This document shows, in pieces, positions 1 through 5,575 of a stretch of 5,575 nucleotides of DNA. The position numbers and the translations under genes were made by a program. Source of the DNA: Chitinophagaceae bacterium (GTDB lineage Bacteria; Bacteroidota; Bacteroidia; Chitinophagales; Chitinophagaceae); NCBI GenBank assembly GCA_017853235.1, contig JAFMJX010000120.1, positions 1-5,575 on the forward strand. Reading direction: 5' to 3'. The notes beneath the pieces were generated by a model. It was given only the letters and a program-made list of their open reading frames with translations, made no database searches and was not told where the DNA came from. Each line of letters begins with the position of its first letter. Within the stretch, counting starts at the first letter, position 1.

Positions 1-664
1 TCTTCCTCCCGAACCCATGTTTATGGAAGTAAACCTTGGAAATAGTAATACAGGTCAAGGTGAAACACCTCCTTTAAGTAAAGAAGCTCCGGCACCCGAA
101 GTAGGAGCAACAAAAACGGTAAAAGCGGCAACTACTTCAAAACTGGCTAAAATAAATACGCTCTCCAACGATCCAAATGATGAAGCGGTAAAATCTGCTT
201 CGGCTAAAAAAGTACTCAAATCCATTCCAGTGCCTCCAGCACCCAAACCAAAAGCATTAATGGGGAAATATGCTGGCGGCAATGGAAAAGGCGGCAACAA
301 TCAGGATAGTTATAATGATGTAAAAGACCAAGGTATTGCCGGCGGGAAAGGAGATCAAGGAGTGGCCAATGGAAGTATAAACGGCAAAACCTATCAAGGT
401 GAAGGTGGCCCATTTGTAACCAAAGGAGATCGCAAAGTCACTAAAGCTTATTCCTTTAATGGAGATGTAGAACCTGCTACCATTTATGCTGAAATTGAGG
501 TGAACCCTGCAGGTATTGGTCGATTTGTTCAAATTGTAAAAGGATCCAGTTCCAATGATGCAAAATATAAAAAAGCAATCATTGAATACTTAACCAAAAT
601 AAGTTTTAATACTGCTGATCACAATTCCTTTGTGACTGTTAAGTTCAAATTTGAAGTTCAATAA
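1..664 (+). CDS. TonB-like energy transducer protein, C-terminal part (5' end outside window)
   Basis: The frame is open from base 2 to the TAA at 662-664 with no stop, and the residues before the first ATG (17) are a proline-rich continuation (LPPEP). The ATG is therefore internal and the true start lies upstream. About 220 residues are visible. First comes a Pro/Ala/Lys-rich spacer containing VNLGNSNTGQGE, a pattern I associate with Bacteroidota TonB-like proteins. Next is a Gly/Lys/Asn-rich low-complexity stretch, roughly visible residues 85-135. The last ~75 residues are compact and resemble a TonB C-terminal domain (EIEVNPAGIGRFVQIVKGSS, then an alternating FVTVKFKFEV strand). In the family an N-terminal membrane helix docks on ExbB/ExbD and the C-terminal domain contacts outer-membrane receptors; the helix is not visible here. 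The canonical YP of the TonB domain is not evident (KAYSF instead). The nearby folC suggests an exbB-exbD-tonB-folC cluster, but this is inference. It could also be a TolA-like or uncharacterised periplasmic protein. Confidence 0.72.
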   Translation, partial: LPPEPMFMEVNLGNSNTGQGETPPLSKEAPAPEVGATKTVKAATTSKLAKINTLSNDPNDEAVKSASAKKVLKSIPVPPAPKPKALMGKYAGGNGKGGNNQDSYNDVKDQGIAGGKGDQGVANGSINGKTYQGEGGPFVTKGDRKVTKAYSFNGDVEPATIYAEIEVNPAGIGRFVQIVKGSSSNDAKYKKAIIEYLTKISFNTADHNSFVTVKFKFEVQ

Positions 665-666
665 TT

Positions 667-2001
667 ATGCTGTCCTATCAAGACACCATTGACTATTTAT
701 ACAGTCGTTTGCCTTTATTTAGTAGAATTGGTGCTGCTGCTATCAAAAATGATCTACACAATACGCTTGCCATTTGTTCTTTTTTAGAACACCTCGAAAA
801 AAAATTCAAAACAGTTCATATTGCAGGTACCAATGGCAAAGGATCTACAAGCCATATGTTAGCAAGTATTTTTCAAGAAGCAGGATACACCACCGGATTA
901 TATACCTCCCCACATTTATACGACTTCAGGGAACGCATTAAAGTAAATGGCGAAATGTGTTCCACCCAATTTGTCATTGATTTTACACATAAAATGAAAG
1001 GATTTATTGAAACAGCAGCACCTTCATTTTTTGAAATTACGGTAGGCATGGCTTTTGATTATTTTGCGCAACAAAAAGTGGACATCGCTATTATTGAAAC
1101 AGGATTGGGTGGACGTTTAGACAGCACCAATGTGATTATACCCGAATTAAGCATCATCACAAATATTGGGTGGGATCATATGGCTTTATTAGGAAATGAT
1201 TTAACCAGTATTGCGAAAGAAAAAGCTGGCATCATTAAAAAAAATGTGCCTGTAGTGATTAGCGAAACCATTTCTGAATCCAAAATAGTTTTTGAAGAAA
1301 AAGCGAAAGAGTGCGACGCTCCTATTTATTTTGCCGAAGCGTATTTTAATTTAATTCAATTTAAAAATCATTGGAATACTGCCACATTTGAATTTTCATG
1401 TTTGCAAAAATTCAATGAGACTTCCTATTTTGATAGTTCATTCTCCATTCAGTGTGACTTACCAGGAAAATATCAATATAAAAATTTAAGAGGTGTTTTA
1501 ACGGCAATCCAAATTTTAAAAAAACAAGGGTGGAATATTTCAAAAGATACTATTCTAAATGCATTGGCAAAAATTAAGAAAAATAATGGATTAATGGGTC
1601 GCTGGGAATGCATGCAGGAACATCCACGTGTTGTTTTAGATGTTGCTCATAATGAACATGGAATCAAAGCGCTTTTAGAACAATTAGAAAGTTTAACTTA
1701 TGAAAATTTGCACATTATTACAGGCATGGTGAAAGACAAGGACGTACAAGCTGTTCTAAATTTACTTCCTGTTCAAGCAAAATATTATTTTACCCAATCT
1801 CATATTCCTAGAGCATTACCTGTTTTGGATTTAGTTGCAAAAGCAAAACAGGTTGGACTTTCTGGAGACGCTTTTGATAATGTCAATGATGCCATCGCTC
1901 AAGCTATCAAAAAAGCAACTGACAATGACTTGATTTTAGTGATTGGAAGTATATTTCTAGTAGCTGAAGTGGATAGATCCAAATTTACGACCAACCTTTA
2001 G
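667..2001 (+). CDS. folC: Bifunctional dihydrofolate synthase / folylpolyglutamate synthase
   Basis: This cytoplasmic Mur-ligase-family enzyme joins L-glutamate to dihydropteroate, making dihydrofolate, and extends the gamma-glutamyl tail of reduced folates using ATP. The 444 residues are a normal full length. Visible motifs in order: the ATP-binding P-loop GTNGKGST at 54-61, SPHLYDFRERIKVNG at 81-95 (the folate-side loop), the family signature ETGLGGRLDSTN at 144-155, ITNIGWDHMALLG with H171 as likely metal ligand, and EKAGIIK at 185-191, whose K186 matches the usually carbamylated lysine. GRWE (311-314) and DVAHN (325-329) follow in the C-terminal domain, where many homologues have DGAHN, then GMVKDKD at 353-359. 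The ATG lies two bases after the stop of the TonB-like gene and has no Shine-Dalgarno-like sequence, so translational coupling and co-transcription are likely. The last 17 bases overlap the convergent yfiT-like gene. Monofunctional activity cannot be excluded from sequence alone. Confidence 0.95.
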   Translation: MLSYQDTIDYLYSRLPLFSRIGAAAIKNDLHNTLAICSFLEHLEKKFKTVHIAGTNGKGSTSHMLASIFQEAGYTTGLYTSPHLYDFRERIKVNGEMCSTQFVIDFTHKMKGFIETAAPSFFEITVGMAFDYFAQQKVDIAIIETGLGGRLDSTNVIIPELSIITNIGWDHMALLGNDLTSIAKEKAGIIKKNVPVVISETISESKIVFEEKAKECDAPIYFAEAYFNLIQFKNHWNTATFEFSCLQKFNETSYFDSSFSIQCDLPGKYQYKNLRGVLTAIQILKKQGWNISKDTILNALAKIKKNNGLMGRWECMQEHPRVVLDVAHNEHGIKALLEQLESLTYENLHIITGMVKDKDVQAVLNLLPVQAKYYFTQSHIPRALPVLDLVAKAKQVGLSGDAFDNVNDAIAQAIKKATDNDLILVIGSIFLVAEVDRSKFTTNL

Positions 2002-2512
2002 AGGCGCATAAATTTTTGATATGTGCAATATGATGTTTCCCATGCCAAGAATAAACTGCAAACATATCCCACAAACTAACTTCCGCATTACGACCTGGAT
2101 GGAATAATTTTCTTTGCCACTGCTCTTCAGTTAAACTGGATAATAAATCGGTCCACCTTTGATGTAAAGCATGTAATAAAGTGGTAGAAAAATTTACTGG
2201 CGTTTGCAATACATCTGCAGTCAATGACCATTCGTTTTCATGATATGCTTTAATGACAGGAACCTCTTCTGTCAAGGCTAATTTAAATCGAACAAAGGCA
2301 TTCATATGACTATCCGCTAAATGATGAACCACTTGCTGAACTGTCCATCCACCCTCTCTGTATGGAGTGTCTAATTGGGATTTATCCAAATGCTGAATTG
2401 CAAATTCTAAATCACTTGGCAACATTTTCATATCATGAAGCCATTCCTTTTTAGTGGCTTCGCTAAATGGTTTTACTTCATATTTTCCAATGGGATAACG
2501 AATGTCTTGCAT
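1985..2512 (-). CDS. YfiT/DinB-family metal-dependent enzyme (putative bacillithiol transferase)
   Basis: The product is a four-helix-bundle DinB-like protein closely resembling Bacillus YfiT: it opens with DIRYPIGKYE and carries YREGGWTVQQVVHHLADSH (residues 51-69) and WHGKHHIAHI near the C-terminus. The three expected metal ligands are present, H64, H157 and H161 in this numbering. YfiT-type proteins were first annotated as metal-dependent hydrolases and were later linked to thiol transfer using bacillithiol; the substrate here is unknown. I start the gene at the ATG at 2510-2512, giving 175 residues, close to the family length. A TTG at 2516-2518 would add only Met-Asn, upstream of the conserved beginning. 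It lies 26 bp downstream of the ABC ATPase gene on the same strand and has no good promoter of its own, so it is probably the second gene of that operon. Its 3' end overlaps folC by 17 bp. The family call is strong; the exact reaction is not. Confidence 0.88.
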   Translation of the reverse strand: MQDIRYPIGKYEVKPFSEATKKEWLHDMKMLPSDLEFAIQHLDKSQLDTPYREGGWTVQQVVHHLADSHMNAFVRFKLALTEEVPVIKAYHENEWSLTADVLQTPVNFSTTLLHALHQRWTDLLSSLTEEQWQRKLFHPGRNAEVSLWDMFAVYSWHGKHHIAHIKNLCASKGWS

Positions 2513-2538
2513 GTTCAAACTATTTACTGTATTTTAAA

Positions 2539-3306
2539 TTAAGATTCACTTCTCCAAGCTTTACCAGTTCTATGAATAAATACATCTTCTAAATTAGCCT
2601 TCTTCACTTCTTTTTCTTTTTCAAAACCGCTTGCCACTAATTCATCAATTAATTGATTGGGAGAATCCATTGCTATCATTTTACCACTGTCTATGATGGC
2701 AACTCTATCACATAAAATTTCAGCCTCATCCATATAATGAGTGGTAATAATAATAGTAGTTCCACTATCTCTTATTTCTTTAATTAAATCCCATAAGTTT
2801 CTACGAGCTTGAGGATCTAACCCTGTAGTGGGTTCATCTAAAAAAATAATAGCGGGTTTATTGATCAGCGTGGTAGCAATTGAAAAACGTTGTTTTTGTC
2901 CCCCACTCAATTGTTTGTATTTTGAATTGGCTTTATCCTCCAAATTTACTTTTCTTAATAAATCGAGCGGATCCACTTCACTTTGATACAGTCCAATGAA
3001 TAAATGAATCAGTTCCTTTAGATTAAGATTTGGATAAAACCCAGCAGTTTGTAATTGTACCCCTATAATTTTTTTGATGTCTTCGGGGGACTTATCAATA
3101 CTCATTCCATTGACCCATACTTCTCCACTGGTCTTTTCTTTTAAAGTTTCGATAATTTCAAGAGTAGTTGATTTTCCAGCACCGTTGGGACCTAACAATC
3201 CAAAAATTTCCCCAGCAAACACATCAAAGCTAATTCCATTTACTGCTGTAAAAGATCCATAGGATTTGACTAAATTTTGGACACTAAGGACTGGTTTTGG
3301 GGACAT
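2539..3306 (-). CDS. ABC transporter ATP-binding protein (ABC-2/DrrA-NatA-like)
   Basis: This is a complete 255-residue nucleotide-binding subunit of an ABC transporter, acting at the cytoplasmic face of the inner membrane. Motifs in order: Walker A GPNGAGKST (39-47), Q-loop around Q84, ABC signature LSGGQKQR (133-140), Walker B IIFLDEP with D157 and E158 (153-159), D-loop TGLD (161-164) and switch histidine H190. The ending LEDVFIHRTG (239-248) is typical of ATPases paired with ABC-2-type permeases for drug, lipid or polysaccharide export, or with the NatAB group. No permease is encoded next to it: the following gene on this strand is the yfiT-like gene and the gene upstream is the divergent purK. 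The cargo cannot be predicted. The ATG at 3304-3306 gives the expected N-terminus (VLSVQNLVKSYG) and sits about 20 bases below an excellent promoter. It is the first gene of a probable two-gene operon. Confidence 0.93.
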   Translation of the reverse strand: MSPKPVLSVQNLVKSYGSFTAVNGISFDVFAGEIFGLLGPNGAGKSTTLEIIETLKEKTSGEVWVNGMSIDKSPEDIKKIIGVQLQTAGFYPNLNLKELIHLFIGLYQSEVDPLDLLRKVNLEDKANSKYKQLSGGQKQRFSIATTLINKPAIIFLDEPTTGLDPQARRNLWDLIKEIRDSGTTIIITTHYMDEAEILCDRVAIIDSGKMIAMDSPNQLIDELVASGFEKEKEVKKANLEDVFIHRTGKAWRSES

Positions 3307-3325
3307 ATTAACTCATTCAATTCAA

Positions 3326-3356
3326 CAAATTTAACGGCTTTTAAGGGGAAGTCAAA
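3326..3356 (-). promoter_or_regulatory. Bacteroidota-type promoter of the ABC ATPase/yfiT operon
   Basis: Read on the minus strand, there is a TTTG at 3356-3353 and, after exactly 19 bases, TAAATTTG at 3333-3326. This matches the Bacteroidota housekeeping sigma consensus, -33 TTTG and -7 TAnnTTTG, in both elements and in spacing. Transcription would begin near 3320, leaving an untranslated leader of about 13 bases before the ATG at 3306. The leader has no Shine-Dalgarno-like run, which is usual in this phylum. The assignment rests on sequence match only. Confidence 0.7.
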
Positions 3357-3379
3357 ATGAAAAACATAATAGATACCCT

Positions 3380-3387
3380 TATCTTTG
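3380..3387 (+). promoter_or_regulatory. -7 element of probable purK promoter
   Basis: TATCTTTG is an exact TAnnTTTG match, 17 bases upstream of the preferred purK ATG at 3405. Transcription would start near 3392, giving a leader of roughly 13 bases, the same as on the divergent side. No TTTG is visible at the expected -33 position (about 3357-3360), so the promoter is incomplete and may be weaker or need an activator. The element lies inside the longest possible reading frame of purK, which argues against the upstream ATG at 3357. Confidence 0.5.
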
Positions 3388-3393
3388 TTAAAA

Positions 3394-3398
3394 AGGGA
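3394..3398 (+). promoter_or_regulatory. Purine-rich ribosome-binding-like site supporting the purK start at 3405
   Basis: AGGGA, inside an A/G-only run (3391-3401), ends six bases before the ATG at 3405. This is a reasonable Shine-Dalgarno position, and the run is the best such site in the window. The upstream ATG at 3357 also has a purine stretch (GGGGAAG at 3345-3351), so spacing alone does not decide. Together with protein homology and the -7 element, it favours 3405. Confidence 0.4.
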
Positions 3399-3404
3399 AA
3401 AGCA

Positions 3405-4526
3405 ATGAAAGTGGGTATTTTAGGAGGAGGCCAATTAGGTCGCATGTTATTACAAGCTGCAGCTAATTTTGATGTCACCACTTATGTGCTTGAAAATGAT
3501 CCTCAGTGCCCTTCGGCACATCTTTGTCATCATTTCACATTGGGTGATATACAAAATTATGATCAAGTATATGCTTTTGGTAAAAATTTAGATGCCATCA
3601 CCATCGAAATAGAAGCAGTAAATGTTGCGGCGCTTGAACAACTTGAAAAAGAAGGGGTGAAAGTGTATCCCACTCCATCTGCAATTAAAATCATCAAAAA
3701 TAAAATTTTACAAAAACAATTTTATCATCAACACGAAATTCCAACCTCTCCATTTCATGTGACTTCACACAGCACTGAATTATTACAACATATTTCATTT
3801 TTGCCAGCAGTCCACAAATTAGGAGAAGGCGGATATGATGGCAAAGGAGTTCAAGTCATTAACAATGAAAGTGAAATTGAATTAGGATTCAATGCCCCTT
3901 CTGTTTTAGAAAAAAAAGTGAAAATTGCAAAAGAAATTGCACTTATTGTAGGTATGAATGAAGCGGGCAAAACCATTATATACCCTCCTGCCGAAATGAT
4001 TTTTGATCCAGTTTATAATTTATTAGACTACCAATTAAGTCCCGCTAAATTGGATGAAAAAATTTTATGGAAAGCACAAGCAATGGCACGTAAAGTAGTG
4101 ACTGAATTAAAAAGTCCAGGCTTATTTGCTGTTGAATTATTCGTGGATCAACTAGGAGATGTTTTTGTAAATGAAACGGCACCTCGTGTGCACAATAGCG
4201 GTCATCATACCATTGAAGCCAATTATTCTAGTCAATATGATATGCTTTGGCGTATTCTATTAAACTACCCTTTAGGCAATCCAAATGAAATATTGCCTTC
4301 TGCTATCGTAAATATCATTGGAGCTCCTGGATATACTGGGGATGTTTTATATGAAGGATTGGAGGAAGTACTTGCGATGGACAATGTATTTGTGCATTTG
4401 TACGGGAAAAAACAAACCAAGCCAGGTCGTAAAATGGGTCATGTCACTATTATAAGTAATGATTATTTGGACTTAACGCATAAGGCAAATAAAATCAAAC
4501 ATACCCTAAAAGCAATTACAGCTTAG
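3405..4526 (+). CDS. purK: N5-carboxyaminoimidazole ribonucleotide synthase (PurK)
   Basis: PurK is an ATP-grasp enzyme of de novo purine synthesis. It converts AIR, bicarbonate and ATP to N5-CAIR in the cytoplasm, which PurE then rearranges to CAIR. From the ATG at 3405 the protein has 373 residues, a normal length, and begins directly with the family N-terminus MKVGILGGGQLGRM. Other motifs: GEGGYDGKGVQ (140-150) in the ATP-grasp lid, FAVELFVDQLGDVFVNETAP (241-260) with the metal-binding glutamate and asparagine region, RVHNSGHHTIEA (261-272), and the C-terminal KPGRKMGHVT (339-348). An in-frame ATG at 3357 would add 16 residues with no family counterpart and would overlap the promoter elements, so I reject it as the start. 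No purE lies next to it in this window; it is flanked by the divergent ABC operon and the convergent DUF3078-like gene, which it overlaps by 11 bp. Confidence 0.95.
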   Translation: MKVGILGGGQLGRMLLQAAANFDVTTYVLENDPQCPSAHLCHHFTLGDIQNYDQVYAFGKNLDAITIEIEAVNVAALEQLEKEGVKVYPTPSAIKIIKNKILQKQFYHQHEIPTSPFHVTSHSTELLQHISFLPAVHKLGEGGYDGKGVQVINNESEIELGFNAPSVLEKKVKIAKEIALIVGMNEAGKTIIYPPAEMIFDPVYNLLDYQLSPAKLDEKILWKAQAMARKVVTELKSPGLFAVELFVDQLGDVFVNETAPRVHNSGHHTIEANYSSQYDMLWRILLNYPLGNPNEILPSAIVNIIGAPGYTGDVLYEGLEEVLAMDNVFVHLYGKKQTKPGRKMGHVTIISNDYLDLTHKANKIKHTLKAITA

Positions 4527-5481
4527 CTTTAATTAATTTCTTTTTGACATCTAGGTTTTTTAAATATCCTATCCCAATGATGCTTTTTAATTGAAGTCCT
4601 GGAGATTTTTTGAGTGGACCAAATATTCGAATCTTATCATCATAAATGGCATCTAAACTATAAGATGCAGAAAAAAACTTATTGATTTTAAAGCTAAAAA
4701 AATTGGTCATATAGAAATTAATATTTTCTGGCTTATCATTATAATTGCTAAACAAATCAGCACGCCCTTTATAGGTAATGTTAGGGGCTATCACATTGTT
4801 GTAATTGATTGTAATAAAAGTACCTGTTTCTTTAATTAATTTTGAACCAGGAGTCACCCCATACTTACCTTGATCGGATAACTTGGAATTGAGTACTAAA
4901 GTATTTCTGGAAGTTAAAGGCGAAAAGAAAATAGAAAATGTATTGGTGGGTTTGAAATCCAAACCCGCTGATAAAATAATATATGCGGGAGATAAAAAAG
5001 ATGAAGTAAATGTGGCATTGTTTCCGCTAAAACTATACCCGTCAAAAAATTGAGAACGAAAATTAAAAAGACCCGAAACATACCACATCCCAGTGGTATC
5101 TATCTGATACCCATACTTACTTAAAAAATCAATTCTGTCATCATTTTTTCTTCCTCCAATGCTGGTCGATTTCATAAATCCTAAATTGACATCAACATTG
5201 TTGTCCCAGTTTTGTCTTGGTTTTTTGAAAAAAACAAAATAATTAAAGTAAGTACTAATGGCCATGTTAAAATTATCGCCCCCTGCTGCCCAATTACTCA
5301 ACGAACTTTGAGATAAATTAAAATTATACAAGCCTCCCTGTTTCCAATTCCATTTGGAAGTATCGTTGTCCTTTTTAATGTTTCGAGAAGTTTCATTTCG
5401 AAGTTTTGCCACCACCAAGTCCTGCGCAAGCATATTTTGTGTAACTAAAATGATTCCCAATAAAAATACAATTTTGCGCAT
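4516..5481 (-). CDS. DUF3078-like secreted, probable outer-membrane beta-barrel protein
   Basis: The 321-residue product starts with a clear Sec signal peptide: MRK, a hydrophobic core at about 4-14, and likely signal peptidase I cleavage after MLA (residue 19), leaving an N-terminal Gln. After a charged linker comes the conserved block NLSQSSLSNWAAGG (55-68), followed by alternating polar and aromatic segments that look like antiparallel beta strands, for example YFNYFVFF (78-85), NVDVNLGF (95-102), FFSFKIN (261-267) and SASYSLDAIY (271-280). SPLTSRNTLVLNSKLSDQGKYGV, spanning 187-209, is a second block I associate with DUF3078 (PF11276). This family is common in Bacteroidota, and its function is unknown to me. 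The protein ends in a lysine-rich tail, DVKKKLIKAKL, rather than the aromatic residue usual for barrels. The gene appears monocistronic within the window. The family name is from memory of the pattern; the envelope location is well supported. Confidence 0.82.
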   Translation of the reverse strand: MRKIVFLLGIILVTQNMLAQDLVVAKLRNETSRNIKKDNDTSKWNWKQGGLYNFNLSQSSLSNWAAGGDNFNMAISTYFNYFVFFKKPRQNWDNNVDVNLGFMKSTSIGGRKNDDRIDFLSKYGYQIDTTGMWYVSGLFNFRSQFFDGYSFSGNNATFTSSFLSPAYIILSAGLDFKPTNTFSIFFSPLTSRNTLVLNSKLSDQGKYGVTPGSKLIKETGTFITINYNNVIAPNITYKGRADLFSNYNDKPENINFYMTNFFSFKINKFFSASYSLDAIYDDKIRIFGPLKKSPGLQLKSIIGIGYLKNLDVKKKLIKAKL

Positions 5482-5496
5482 CCTTCACATTTTTAC

Positions 5497-5504
5497 CAAA
5501 TATA
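5497..5504 (-). promoter_or_regulatory. -7 element of probable promoter for the DUF3078-like gene
   Basis: On the minus strand, TATATTTG is an exact TAnnTTTG match, 15 bases before the ATG at 5481. Transcription would begin around 5490, giving a leader of about ten bases. No TTTG is found near the -33 position, which is normal for many weaker promoters of the phylum. The rest of the region, up to base 5575, is AT-rich and holds no other feature I can support. Confidence 0.45.
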
Positions 5505-5575
5505 AGAATTGAATAGTAAACCATTGATTTCTAACTATATATAATTTAAACCGAACCACATTTTAACAAAAAATT

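Noticed and set aside
55..532. Three minus-strand open frames of 65-91 codons opposite the TonB-like gene
   Set aside because: They overlap one another and the real gene, show no recognisable domain, and have no promoter or family resemblance. They arise from the composition of the opposite coding strand.
2513..2538. Possible separate promoter for the yfiT-like gene (TAGTTTG on the minus strand)
   Set aside because: It is one base short of TAnnTTTG, lies only a few bases from the start codon, and the 26-bp gap fits co-transcription with the ATPase gene better.
3074..3262. A 62-codon + strand open frame inside the ABC ATPase gene
   Set aside because: It is antisense to the Walker A and Q-loop region of a clearly real gene and its translation resembles no family. 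This is a frequent shadow frame opposite ABC ATPases.
4505..4545. Intrinsic terminator at the purK / DUF3078-like junction
   Set aside because: The stem is only 5 bp with a 12-base loop and the T tract is interrupted. It is too weak to annotate as a terminator.
4554..4564. Programmed -1 frameshift site: slippery sequence T TTA AAA AAC in the DUF3078-like gene
   Set aside because: The sequence fits slippery heptamers, but it lies near the end of the gene, I see no stable downstream stem, and frame -1 gives only nine codons before a stop. Such A/T runs are common in AT-rich DNA.
5505..5575. AT-rich tract as a replication origin, attachment site or small RNA
   Set aside because: There are no repeated boxes, convincing inverted repeats or terminator-like structure. 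It is adequately explained as the upstream region of the last gene.

Overview
The window looks like chromosome from a Bacteroidota bacterium, most plausibly of the Chitinophagaceae or a near relative. The lineage call is an inference from four things: AT-rich DNA, very short gene spacing, exact TAnnTTTG-type -7 promoter elements (the Bacteroidota consensus) in front of three genes, and gene families typical of the phylum (a DUF3078-like outer-membrane protein, a Bacteroidota-type TonB-like protein, a YfiT/DinB enzyme). No rRNA, tRNA, mobile element, CRISPR array or phage gene was recognised. It reads as ordinary core genome, and I do not see a new biological system in it.

Layout. On the + strand, bases 1-664 hold the 3' part of a TonB-like periplasmic protein whose N-terminus lies outside the window. 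Two bases later comes folC (667-2001), encoding a bifunctional dihydrofolate/folylpolyglutamate synthase. The 3' end of folC overlaps a minus-strand pair: an ABC transporter ATPase (2539-3306), transcribed first, then a YfiT-like DinB-fold metalloenzyme (1985-2512). Divergent from the ATPase gene is purK (start preferred at 3405, end 4526), for de novo purine synthesis. The 3' end of purK overlaps a minus-strand gene (4516-5481) for a secreted, probably outer-membrane beta-barrel protein of the DUF3078 type. Bases 5482-5575 are the AT-rich upstream region of that last gene.

How the genes fit together. There are four transcription units: tonB-like/folC, ATPase/yfiT, purK, and the DUF3078 gene. 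Both convergent junctions overlap (17 and 11 bp), leaving no room for an intergenic terminator. The only shared regulatory region inside the window is the 98 bp between the ATPase and purK starts, where two back-to-back promoters can be read. FolC and PurK meet only at the level of metabolism, since folate cofactors feed purine synthesis, and nothing in the sequence links their regulation. Points for a second look are the start codons of purK and yfiT, an ATPase without an adjacent permease, and an unusual lysine-rich tail on the predicted beta-barrel protein, encoded at its overlap with purK.
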